A stretch of DNA of 44,461 nucleotides. Source: Chloroflexota bacterium. GTDB lineage: Bacteria; Chloroflexota; Limnocylindria; Limnocylindrales; CSP1-4. The stretch is from positions 1-44,461 of the forward strand of contig SCUO01000022.1 in assembly GCA_004297395.1 (NCBI GenBank), written 5' to 3'. The position numbers and the translations under genes are program-made. The notes beneath the pieces were generated by a model. It worked only from the letters and a program-made list of their open reading frames with translations. It searched no databases and was not told where the DNA came from. This document shows, piece after piece, positions 1 through 7,135 of the stretch; within the stretch, counting starts at the first letter, position 1; each line of letters begins with the position of its first letter.

Positions 1-2651
1 GCCGTGCCCTGGATCGGCATGTTGATGGCCATCCGCTCCCCCGCCCCGCGGAGGCTCGGGTTGCCGGCGTGGAGCTCCGGGATCTGGCGCTTCCGGCCGA
101 GCAGTGTCTGGACGAAACCGTGGCGGCGGGCCGTCTCCTTGATATGGAGCATGTAGTAGCTGATCCCGGAGTAGGCCGCGAAGTAGCCGTTGATGAACTC
201 CTGGGCCTCCCCGCGGCTGATCCCGGCACGGCTCGACAACCCGAAGTCGCTCATCCCGTAGGCCAGGCCGAAGTTGACCATCTTGGCCATGGAGCGCTCG
301 TCGGCGGTGATCTCCTCCGCCGGCTTGCGGAGGACCCTCGCGGCGGTCTCGCGATGGATGTCGGCCCCCCGAGCGAAGGCGTCACGGAGGTGCTCGTCGC
401 CCGAGACGTGGGCGATGATCCGGAGCTCGATCTGGGAGTAGTCGGCGGCGACGAGGACGAGGTCCGGGGCACCGGCCACGAATGCCCGCCTGATGCGCCG
501 GCCGAGCGGCGTCCGGATGGGGATGTTCTGGAGGTTCGGATCGGACGACGACAGGCGGCCGGTCGCGGCCACGGCCTGGTGGAAGGTCGTGTGGACCCGG
601 CCGTCGGCGGCGATGAGGGCCGGCAGGGCCTCCACGTACGTCGAGCGGAGCTTGGTGTAGATCCGCCAGTCGAGGACCGGCTGGATCGCCGGATGGACGT
701 CGACGAGCTCCTCGAGGACGGTGGCATCGGTCGAGTAGCCGGTCTTCGTCTTGCGGCCCTTCGACAGCTTGAGCTCCTCGAACAGGACGACCCCGAGCTG
801 CTTGGGCGAGCCGATCGTGAACTCGTGCCCGACGGCGTCGTAGATCTCGCGCTCGAGGCGGGTGATCTCGGTCCCGAACTCCCGATCCAGGGTCGCCAGG
901 GCATCCATGTCCACGGCCACGCCGACCGCCTCCATCCGGGCGAGGACGGGGATGAGCGGCAGCTCGATCTCGCGGTACAGGCGGTCGAGGCCGGCCTCGA
1001 GCAGGGCTCGCGAGAGCGGCTCCCGGACGGCGAGCGCGGCCAGGGCCTCCAGGCCCGCCCGGTGGACCGGGGCGATCTCCTTCGCCGCCGGCAGGACCAG
1101 GTCGAGGCGTTCGGCGACGACGTCGTCGATGGCCTGCGAGCGGAGGGCGGCGTTGAGGATGTAGGCCGCGACCTGGGTGTCGAAGTCGACCGGCGTCACC
1201 GGCGCGGCCGGGTCGGCCGCGATTCGGGCGACCAGCACCGGCTTCACCTCGTGGCCGGCGATCGGCAGGCCGCTCGCCTCGACCACGTGCCGCAGGCGAT
1301 CGGCATCCTCCGCGCCGCCGGCGACGACCACCCGGCCGTCCATGCCGGCGACCGCGAAGGCGAGGGCCGAACCCATCCGGGGCCGCGGATCGTCGGCGAT
1401 CCGGGCGACGCCGAGGACGGCCTGGGCCCGGACCCACGGGTCGAGAGCATCGATGCCGTCGCCCTCGTGGAGCTCCATGTGGCCCGGGTCCTCGATGGCC
1501 GCGACGAGGGCCGTGGGGAGGTCGTCGAAGGTGGATGGGGCCCGCTCGCCGCCCGGGGTGGGGCCCGGGCTCGGGATCAACCGCCCGGCGGGGCCGGCGG
1601 CGGCGGTCCCGCCGACGGCATCGAAGTCGAGCGACAGCTGGAGCCCCTCGCCGCCCATGGACCCGGCCCGGATCGGGCGGCCCGATCCCCAGCCGGCCGG
1701 CCGTTCCGTGCCGACGCGGGCGGCGGGCACCGTCCCGCTCGTGGCGACCTCGCGCAGGGCCTGGATCTTCTCGACCGCCGTCTCGCCCGAGATCGCCGGG
1801 AGGCGTTCGATGAGCGTTCGGAACTCGTACTCGCGGAAGAGGCGGATGACGGTGTCGCGGTCGTAGTCGCCGAGGCGCGAGGCCTCGAGGTCGAGCTCGA
1901 CCGGCAGGTCGCGGACGATCGTGGTCAGGGACTGGCCTTCGTAGACGTGCTGGCGGTGCTCGCCCAGCTTCTCGCGGAGCTTGTCCGGCTTGACCTCATC
2001 GAGCCGCGCGTACAGCGTGTCGAGGTCCCCGAACTGGGCGATGAGCTTCGCGGCCGTCTTCTCCCCCACCCCGGGCACGCCCGGGATGTTGTCGGTAGGG
2101 TCGCCCTTCAAGGCCTTGTAGTCGATCATCTGGTCGGGCCGCAGGCCGAACCGCTCCCAGATCCGGGCAGGGTCGTAGATGATCGTGTTCTCGACGCCGG
2201 AGCGCGTCGTCATGAGCCGCGTGCGGTCGCTGACGAGCTGGAGCATGTCGAGATCGACCGACACGATCGTCGTCTCGAGGTCGCGCCCGTCCGCCTGCCG
2301 GGTCAGGGTGCCGATGACGTCGTCGGCCTCGAAGCCCTGGAGCTCGTAGACGGGGATCCGGAGCGCCTTGACGACCTCGCGGACCTTCGGGAACTGGTCG
2401 CGCAGGTCGTCCGGCATCCGCGTCCGTGTCGCCTTGTAGTCGGCGTACTGCTCGTGCCGGAACGTCGGGCCGGAGAGATCGAAGGCGACCGCGACGTAAT
2501 CCGGCTTCAGGTCGGCGAAGCCGCGCAGGACGATGCTGCAGAAGCCGAACACGCCGTTGACCAGCTCGCCCTTCGCCGTCGTCAGCGGAGGGAGGGCGTA
2601 GTAGCCGCGATAGACGAGCCCGAAGCCGTCGAGCAGCATCAGGCGTTCCAT
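1..2651 (-). CDS. polA: DNA polymerase I (C-terminus cut by window edge)
   Basis: This encodes family A DNA polymerase I, which fills gaps and removes RNA primers in replication and repair. The start ATG at 2651 gives MERLMLLDGFGLVYRGYYAL, the usual opening of the 5'-3' exonuclease domain. That domain continues with EADDVIG, SVDLDMLQLV and DNIPGVPGVGEKTA. The middle domain keeps a SLDFDAV stretch, but I do not see the acidic Asp-x-Glu pair of an active 3'-5' exonuclease. The polymerase domain shows ATGRLSSSDPNLQNIP (motif A region), ADYSQIELR, SMAKMVNFGLAYGM and ERMAINMPIQGTA. The sequence stops there, so motif C (usually His-Asp-Glu) lies outside the window. The gene is 147 bp downstream of an anti-sigma-like gene on the same strand and may have its own promoter. 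The identification is secure; lack of proofreading is an inference from missing residues. Confidence 0.97.
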   Translation of the reverse strand, partial: MERLMLLDGFGLVYRGYYALPPLTTAKGELVNGVFGFCSIVLRGFADLKPDYVAVAFDLSGPTFRHEQYADYKATRTRMPDDLRDQFPKVREVVKALRIPVYELQGFEADDVIGTLTRQADGRDLETTIVSVDLDMLQLVSDRTRLMTTRSGVENTIIYDPARIWERFGLRPDQMIDYKALKGDPTDNIPGVPGVGEKTAAKLIAQFGDLDTLYARLDEVKPDKLREKLGEHRQHVYEGQSLTTIVRDLPVELDLEASRLGDYDRDTVIRLFREYEFRTLIERLPAISGETAVEKIQALREVATSGTVPAARVGTERPAGWGSGRPIRAGSMGGEGLQLSLDFDAVGGTAAAGPAGRLIPSPGPTPGGERAPSTFDDLPTALVAAIEDPGHMELHEGDGIDALDPWVRAQAVLGVARIADDPRPRMGSALAFAVAGMDGRVVVAGGAEDADRLRHVVEASGLPIAGHEVKPVLVARIAADPAAPVTPVDFDTQVAAYILNAALRSQAIDDVVAERLDLVLPAAKEIAPVHRAGLEALAALAVREPLSRALLEAGLDRLYREIELPLIPVLARMEAVGVAVDMDALATLDREFGTEITRLEREIYDAVGHEFTIGSPKQLGVVLFEELKLSKGRKTKTGYSTDATVLEELVDVHPAIQPVLDWRIYTKLRSTYVEALPALIAADGRVHTTFHQAVAATGRLSSSDPNLQNIPIRTPLGRRIRRAFVAGAPDLVLVAADYSQIELRIIAHVSGDEHLRDAFARGADIHRETAARVLRKPAEEITADERSMAKMVNFGLAYGMSDFGLSSRAGISRGEAQEFINGYFAAYSGISYYMLHIKETARRHGFVQTLLGRKRQIPELHAGNPSLRGAGERMAINMPIQGT

Positions 2652-2798
2652 GGGCGTGCCTCGGCGGGTGCGTCCAGCGTCCGTGCGGGACGGTGGCCAA
2701 AGTGTACCGGCGCAGTGGCCGGCGACCCTGGCCGGCATGCCCGTGGCCCGCTCCACGGCCGGTTGCGCAGCCTCGGCGCGGCGGGCGGTGGCGCGGCC

Positions 2799-3599
2799 TC
2801 AGCGAAGGCGGAGGGCAGCCCGCCGCAGGAGGAACAGCGCGAGGCCGGCACCCAGGAGCCCGAGGCTCGCGATGACGAGGGGGCTGGCGCGGCCGGCCTG
2901 GTCGCTCGTCGCGTACAGGTCCATCTGGCCCTCGCCGCCCTCGTCGTTCTCCCGGCCCTGCGTGTCCGGACCGGCCGTCGGAACGGCACCCTTGTCGTCG
3001 CTCGTCGGGATCGCCGGCCCGAAGCCGCCGCTCGTGTCGATGGTTCCCTCGCCGCCGGCCGTGTCCCCGCCCGTCCCGGACGGAGCCGCCGCCGCATCCG
3101 GCTGCGACTCGGGCGCGAGCGTCTGGCCAAGGGCGGCGTCCCGCGGTGTCTCGGCCGCCGACCCCGCTGAGGGCGCGGCGGCCGTCCCACCGCCGAGCGG
3201 GAGACTCGGCAGCGCAGCGAACAGGAGGCCGGCCAGGCCCAGCGTGGTGAACGCCGTCGCCAGCGGCCGGATCGTGTCGCTTCCGGAGGGGCCGAAGGGT
3301 CGCAGCAGTCGCCGCCAGATCGACCCGCGGCCGAGCCGAGCGGCACGCTCTGTGGAGATCCGGAAGTCGCGCGTCGGGGGCCGGACGGGCGGCGGCAGCT
3401 GGTGCGTGGCGGTCGCGATCGCGAGCAGGTCCTCGTGCAGCCGACGGCAGGCCGGGCAGTGCTCGACACGGTCGCGGGCGTGCGCCAGCTCCGGTCCGAT
3501 GAGGTCGCCGGCGGCGAGCGCGGCCGTGACGGTCGGATCGTGGCTGGCGTGCTCGGTGGGTTCCCGATCCGGATCCGGGCCGGGCATTCGATTGGTCAT
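2799..3599 (-). CDS. Membrane anti-sigma-like protein, second of a pair
   Basis: A 266-residue protein that looks like a zinc-finger anti-sigma factor, which would hold an ECF sigma factor inactive at the membrane. The N-terminal 60 residues contain ARDRVEHCPACRRLHEDL, a Cys-x2-Cys core with nearby His residues, but the spacing is not the standard His-x3-Cys-x2-Cys. A motif RDFRIS follows near residue 80. There is a hydrophobic segment near residues 114-132 (FTTLGLAGLLFAALPSLPL), then a long Ser/Gly/Ala/Thr-rich stretch, and a C-terminal hydrophobic segment (PLVIASLGLLGAGLALFLL) with a basic tail. The upstream neighbour at 3649-4305 has the same plan and the same RDFRIS motif, so the two are probably paralogues. 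Upstream of the ATG at 3599 is an AGAGG-type ribosome site. It lies 49 bp after its paralogue and probably in the same operon as the sigma gene. Anti-sigma function is inferred from architecture and position. Confidence 0.75.
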   Translation of the reverse strand: MTNRMPGPDPDREPTEHASHDPTVTAALAAGDLIGPELAHARDRVEHCPACRRLHEDLLAIATATHQLPPPVRPPTRDFRISTERAARLGRGSIWRRLLRPFGPSGSDTIRPLATAFTTLGLAGLLFAALPSLPLGGGTAAAPSAGSAAETPRDAALGQTLAPESQPDAAAAPSGTGGDTAGGEGTIDTSGGFGPAIPTSDDKGAVPTAGPDTQGRENDEGGEGQMDLYATSDQAGRASPLVIASLGLLGAGLALFLLRRAALRLR

Positions 3600-3648
3600 C
3601 TCGTGCCTCTGACGGGCCCGGGCCCGCCGAGGTTCCCTCGGGCCGAGA

Positions 3649-4305
3649 TCACGGTCCTGCCCGGCGCCGCGGACCGGCGCCGAGGACGACGGCGAGCCCG
3701 AGGATCAGTGCCGCGACCGAGGCGACGCCAAGGAGCATCGCGGGCGTCAGGGTCGCCACCGTTCCATCGGCCGACCGGTCCTCGCTCCCGGGCGAATCGG
3801 AGCTCGTCACGAGCGCCCGGGCGCCGCTCGCGGCGGGTGCCACGGCCGGGATCAGGGCGGCGCTGTCGGTCTGCTCGGCAGCACCCAGCTCCGACCCGGA
3901 GGACGGGCTCGCGGCGCCGCCCGCTGAGCCCGGCAGCCCGGTCGCCACGAGCAGCCCGACCAGCCCGAGCGTCGCGAGGCCGCCGCCCAGCCCGCGGGCA
4001 CGGCCCCCGGCCGGCACCATCGGCCGAAGACGATGGAGGAACCCGCGACGGCGGAGGCGCTCGGCATCCGATGGGCTGATCCGGAAGTCGCGGGCCGCCC
4101 CGATGGCGACGTGGGAGCCGGCGGCGCCGAGCTCGCGGGTTGCGGCCGCGATCGCCCGCAGGTCCACCGCCAGGGCAGCACAGGCGCCGCAGGCCGCGAG
4201 CCGGTCCCGAGCGGCTGTCGCCTCCGCAACCCCGAGATCGCCCGCCGCCGCCCGGGCGACGAGCTCGAGGTCGTGGTCGTCGTGGCGGTCGCCTGGCTCA
4301 CGCAC
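3649..4305 (-). CDS. Membrane anti-sigma-like protein, adjacent to ECF sigma factor
   Basis: A 218-residue protein whose ATG at 4305 overlaps the last 8 bases of the ECF sigma gene, the arrangement expected for a sigma/anti-sigma pair that is translationally coupled. The N-terminal region has ARDRLAACGACAALAVDL, with a Cys-x2-Cys pair but no histidine at the usual zinc-binding position. RDFRIS follows (near residue 88), then a hydrophobic segment (LATLGLVGLLVATGLPG), a low-complexity Ala/Ser-rich stretch, and a second hydrophobic segment near the C-terminus (MLLGVASVAALILGLAVVLG) followed by RRRAGP. The low-complexity part would face outside if both segments cross the membrane, but topology is not proven. 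Similarity to the next gene downstream in motif order and the RDFRIS block suggests duplication. It could also be an extracytoplasmic sensor that no longer binds zinc. Confidence 0.75.
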   Translation of the reverse strand: MREPGDRHDDHDLELVARAAAGDLGVAEATAARDRLAACGACAALAVDLRAIAAATRELGAAGSHVAIGAARDFRISPSDAERLRRRGFLHRLRPMVPAGGRARGLGGGLATLGLVGLLVATGLPGSAGGAASPSSGSELGAAEQTDSAALIPAVAPAASGARALVTSSDSPGSEDRSADGTVATLTPAMLLGVASVAALILGLAVVLGAGPRRRAGP

Positions 4306-4957
4306 GGAACAGGTCCATCCGGTCGGCGAGGCGGTCGCGCAGGGCCAGCCGTCCGCGATGGATCCGCGACTTGACCGTTCCCAGCGAGACGCCCGTCATC
4401 TGCGCGATCTCGGCGTAGTCGTAGCCCTCGACGTCGAACAGGACGATCGCCACCCGCTGGTCGTCGGTGATCCGGGCGAGGGCCTCGTTGAGCGCCCGAT
4501 GGCGCTCCGACCGCAGGGAGATCGTGACCGGGTCGTCGGCCTCGTTGGCCGGCGGCTGCCAGCTGTCATCCTCGAGCTCGGGGTAGGGATCGGCCGGCCG
4601 GCGCTTCTTGAGGCGCTGGGCGTCCATCGCCGCGTTGATCGCGATCCGGCTGAGCCACGAGCGCACCGATCCGCCGCGGAACGAGCCCATGTTCCGGTAC
4701 GCGGAGAAGAACGCTTCCTGGACGGCATCCGAGGCCTGATCGCGGTCCGGGACCATGCGGACGACAAGGGCGTAGAGCAGGTCCTGGTAGCACAGGACGA
4801 GGTCATTGAAGGCCTCGAGGTCCCCGGTCCGCGCCCCCTCCAGGAGGATCAGGTCGCGCCGCTGGACGGGGTCGTCGGACTCCGCGGTCGTGCGACGGTC
4901 CTCCACGGCCAGGGGGGTCCTCCGGACGGCGATACTGAGGCGGCGCGAGTCTAGCAT
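4298..4957 (-). CDS. ECF-type RNA polymerase sigma factor
   Basis: A 219-residue sigma-70 family protein of the extracytoplasmic-function group, which directs RNA polymerase to a stress or envelope regulon. Region 2 covers roughly residues 45-115 (DLEAFNDLVLCYQDLLYALV, then DQASDAVQEAFFSAYRNMGSF and WLSRIAINAAMD). Region 4 covers roughly 160-215, with DYAEIAQMTGVSLGTVKSRI as the helix-turn-helix that reads the -35 element. The linker is acidic and Pro-rich. The ATG at 4957 is used here; a GTG at 4906 preceded by GGAGG would give a product 17 residues shorter with the same domains. It is the first gene of an apparent operon with two anti-sigma-like genes. I cannot assign it to a named ECF group by eye. 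Confidence 0.93.
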   Translation of the reverse strand: MLDSRRLSIAVRRTPLAVEDRRTTAESDDPVQRRDLILLEGARTGDLEAFNDLVLCYQDLLYALVVRMVPDRDQASDAVQEAFFSAYRNMGSFRGGSVRSWLSRIAINAAMDAQRLKKRRPADPYPELEDDSWQPPANEADDPVTISLRSERHRALNEALARITDDQRVAIVLFDVEGYDYAEIAQMTGVSLGTVKSRIHRGRLALRDRLADRMDLFRA

Positions 4958-5028
4958 CGGTCGCCGGGAGGACGTGGAGGCCCACGATCCGGTTCCCAGG
5001 GGCTAGGATCGGCCTCGCACCACTTCGT

Positions 5029-5114
5029 GCCGGAGTGGCGGAACGGTTTACGCGGCAGTCTCAAACACTGCTGAGGGCAACCTCATGTGGGTTCGAGTCC
5101 CACCTCCGGCACCA
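5029..5114 (+). tRNA. tRNA-Leu (CAA anticodon), CCA encoded
   Basis: The 86-base sequence folds as a class II tRNA. The acceptor stem pairs GCCGGAG (5029-5035) with CTCCGGC (5104-5110), followed by discriminator A and an encoded CCA. The anticodon stem GCAGT/ACTGC encloses the loop CTCAAAC, giving anticodon CAA, which reads the leucine codon UUG. A variable arm (TGAGGGCAACCTCA) and a T arm with GGGTTCGAGTCCC follow. The long variable arm and the anticodon both support leucine. It stands alone between the divergent sigma operon and a minus-strand gene; I see no integrase or direct repeat that would mark it as an integration site. Confidence 0.96.
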
Positions 5115-5307
5115 CCATCATCGGACGTCGCACGTGGTGGGTACCCGCCCTCGGTACCGACCGCCGGGGGAACGGATTCAGGCAACGCGGACGGGCACCC
5201 GCGCGGATCGTGCCGATTCTCATCCGAGACCGGGATCGAGCCCGCGACAGCCAGGGTGTCAGCTGGCCGACAGGGCTCGCCCGTCCCGATCGAGGCCCGT
5301 CGCCCGG

Positions 5308-5853
5308 TCAGAGGTTCCGGAACGGCTCGGGGACGTACGCCTCGAGGTCCGCTCGCCAGGCGGCGAGCCCGTCCCGGACGGCTGGGTCGTCCCGAATCAG
5401 CCATGACAGGTGTCGAAGGGCGTGCTCGAGGACCTGGAGGATCTCGATCGAGGCGGGCGCCGCCGTCGCGTCGCCCCTCGCGAGATCCGCCCGGACGATC
5501 GGTTCGGCGACCAGGAACGGGCTGAGCGGCTCGGACGCCTCCACCGCCACGACGTACGAGAGGACGATCCGAGCGGGCTCGGAGCGCCACGACGTCGAGT
5601 GGACGACGATCGGCCGGAGCCCGTACCGCGCTGCTGCCGCCAGGACCAGCTCCGCCGGTTCGCGGCCGACCGCCATCGCCAGCCGCAGGCTGTCGGCGTG
5701 GACCGGTCGAAGATTCGTCAGCCCGGTGTGGCCGCGGCAGACGATGAAGACCTCGAGCGTCTGGGCCACGAAGTTGGCCGACCAGGGCGCCTCGACGATC
5801 GGGGCGACGATCGGCAGGAGCTCGTCGCCGGTGCCCTCAGGCGGGGCGGACAT
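5308..5853 (-). CDS. Conserved hypothetical protein, 181 residues
   Basis: I do not recognise a family. From the ATG at 5853 the protein runs MSAPPEGTGDELLPIVAPIV and then looks like a compact alpha/beta fold with alternating hydrophobic strands (LEVFIVCRGHTGLT, RIVLSYVVAVEA) and a helical C-terminus (SIEILQVLEHALRHLSWLIR). No signal peptide or clear membrane segment is present. An upstream ATG at 5880 would add nine mostly Arg/Pro residues; I prefer 5853, which has a GGCGAG-like ribosome site. The start overlaps the end of the DUF1059-like gene by 17 bases, so the two are probably co-transcribed. Codon use is the same high-GC pattern as its neighbours, which supports it being a real gene. 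Confidence 0.6.
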   Translation of the reverse strand: MSAPPEGTGDELLPIVAPIVEAPWSANFVAQTLEVFIVCRGHTGLTNLRPVHADSLRLAMAVGREPAELVLAAAARYGLRPIVVHSTSWRSEPARIVLSYVVAVEASEPLSPFLVAEPIVRADLARGDATAAPASIEILQVLEHALRHLSWLIRDDPAVRDGLAAWRADLEAYVPEPFRNL

Positions 5854-6016
5854 CGGCGCTCGCCGCCGACGCGGCGACATCGACCGCGATCGTGAGGATC
5901 TCCTCGCGGCTCGACTCGACGCCGTGGACCTCGCGTCCGTGGGCGATGACCTGCTCGACGACCTCGTCCTCCCTCCCGCGGCATTGCCAGCCGCAGAGGC
6001 AGGTGACTTCCTTCAT
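5837..6016 (-). CDS. Small DUF1059-like protein
   Basis: A 59-residue protein, MKEVTCLCGWQCRGREDEVV and onward, with the Cys-x-Cys plus Cys arrangement (CLCGWQC) at the N-terminus and a helical QVIAHGREVHGVESSREEI segment. This matches the small DUF1059 proteins, whose function is unknown; the cysteines and His residues may bind a metal. The start at 6016 is chosen because GGAGG lies about 9 bases upstream; an in-frame ATG at 6070 would add a basic leader without a good ribosome site. It is divergent from the thioesterase gene at 6087, with about 70 bp between for both promoters. Confidence 0.7.
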   Translation of the reverse strand: MKEVTCLCGWQCRGREDEVVEQVIAHGREVHGVESSREEILTIAVDVAASAASADVRPA

Positions 6017-6086
6017 CGGCGACCTCCGGTTCCGTGGATCGATGTCGCGCGCAGCCCGCCGCCGCGGCATCTCGTAGAGTGCACCC

Positions 6087-6566
6087 GTGGACGGGCGCTC
6101 GCTCCAGGAACGGTACGCTCCTGCGAGCCGGTGCTTCGGGTGCGGCCCGGCGAACCCCGACGGCCTGCACCTCCGCAGCTTCGAGACGGACGACGACTGG
6201 CTTACGGCGACGTGGCAGCCGGAGACCCGCTACGAGGCGTTCGACGATGCGCTGAACGGAGGGATCGTGGGCACGCTCCTCGATTGCCACGGGAACTGGG
6301 CCGCAGTGACGAACCTCATGCACGCCCGGGCGGCCGCCGAGGCCCCCGGCTGCGTGACCGCCGAGCTCTCGGTCCGATTCCACCGCCCAACCCCGACCCG
6401 AGCGGGGCCGCTGACCGTCCGGTCACGGGTCCTCGAGGCGTCGGCCGACCGGGCGACCGTGGAGGTCATCCTTGCCGGCGCCGACGGCGTCGCGACCGCG
6501 AGCGCCCGAGGGACGTTCGTCGCCGTGCGCCCCGGTCATCCGGCGCATGACCGGTGGCGCGGGTGA
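6087..6566 (+). CDS. Hotdog-fold thioesterase (PaaI-like)
   Basis: A 159-residue protein of the hotdog fold, the group that hydrolyses acyl-CoA thioesters in the cytoplasm. It begins with GTG at 6087. Residues about 15-28 read RCFGCGPANPDGLHL, a Cys/Gly/Asn motif common in one branch of PaaI-type thioesterases. The core has DALNGGIVGTLLDCHGNWAA, corresponding to the HGG-x-helix that lines the active site, although the usual His is replaced by Asn-Gly-Gly. The following TAELSVRFHRPTPTRAG matches the conserved strand region. The stop overlaps the start of the TerB-like gene. Substrate is unknown. Confidence 0.82.
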   Translation: MDGRSLQERYAPASRCFGCGPANPDGLHLRSFETDDDWLTATWQPETRYEAFDDALNGGIVGTLLDCHGNWAAVTNLMHARAAAEAPGCVTAELSVRFHRPTPTRAGPLTVRSRVLEASADRATVEVILAGADGVATASARGTFVAVRPGHPAHDRWRG

Positions 6567-7126
6567 GCGGCCTCATCGACCGCCTCAGGGCGGCCGCCGA
6601 CCCCGACGGCCCGGCGCCGGCGCCGGGCACCGTGGCGGGCGACACGGAGACGGTCAGGCGGATCGTCGCGCGGCTCGAATCGATGCCGCCGGACCGGGCC
6701 CGGTTCCTCGCCGGCTTCGCCTACATCCTGGCTCGGGCTGCCCACGCCGACCTCGACATCAGCGACGCCGAGACGGCGGTCATGGAATCTGCCGTCAGCG
6801 AGCTTGGGGGTCTCGATCCGGCCCAGGCCGTCCTCGTCGTCCAGATGGCGAAGTTCCAGTCGAGGGCGAGGTTCGGGACCGAGGACTACCTCGTCACCCG
6901 CGAGTTCGCTGGCTTCGCGAGCGACGAGGAGAAGCAGGCGCTCGTCAAGGCGTGCTTCGCCGTTGGTGCGGCCGACGACGAGATCTCGAACGACGAGGCC
7001 CAGGCGATCAACCAGATCGCAAAGGAGCTGGGCCTCGATCGCCCGACGCTGAACGCCATCCGGGAGGCGTACGTCGACCAGTTCGCGGCCATCCGGGCCG
7101 CACGACGCCTCGCTCGCGGCGGCTGA
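6563..7126 (+). CDS. TerB-like (tellurite-resistance family) protein
   Basis: About 187 residues, all helical by appearance, with the TerB pattern of two similar helical halves. The first is FAYILARAAHADLDISDAET and the second is LVKACFAVGAADDEISNDEA, each with the acidic loop (DLDIS/DDEIS) that follows an Ala-rich helix. In TerB proteins such loops bind metal ions, and the family is often found near membrane proteins. The GTG at 6563 overlaps the thioesterase stop in a GTGA arrangement; a GTG at 6554 would add three residues and is equally possible. The tellurite label is a family name; nothing here points to tellurite resistance. It probably forms an operon with the thioesterase and the membrane protein 9 bp downstream. 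Confidence 0.8.
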   Translation: MSGLIDRLRAAADPDGPAPAPGTVAGDTETVRRIVARLESMPPDRARFLAGFAYILARAAHADLDISDAETAVMESAVSELGGLDPAQAVLVVQMAKFQSRARFGTEDYLVTREFAGFASDEEKQALVKACFAVGAADDEISNDEAQAINQIAKELGLDRPTLNAIREAYVDQFAAIRAARRLARGG

Positions 7127-7135
7127 CGTCGCCCG

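Noticed and set aside
69-3170. A very long plus-strand open frame across polA and the anti-sigma-like gene
   Set aside because: It has no recognisable domain and is rich in Arg, Gly and Asp as expected from reading the antisense of a high-GC gene; polA on the other strand explains the stretch.
5215-5295. A minus-strand tRNA-like stretch (anticodon-arm-like and T-arm-like sequences) next to tRNA-Leu
   Set aside because: The anticodon loop has eight bases, the T stem has mismatches and no matching acceptor stem can be found, so it is at most a decayed fragment.
5029-5310. tRNA-Leu as an integration site for a mobile element
   Set aside because: No integrase gene, no repeated tRNA 3' end and no change in gene content nearby.
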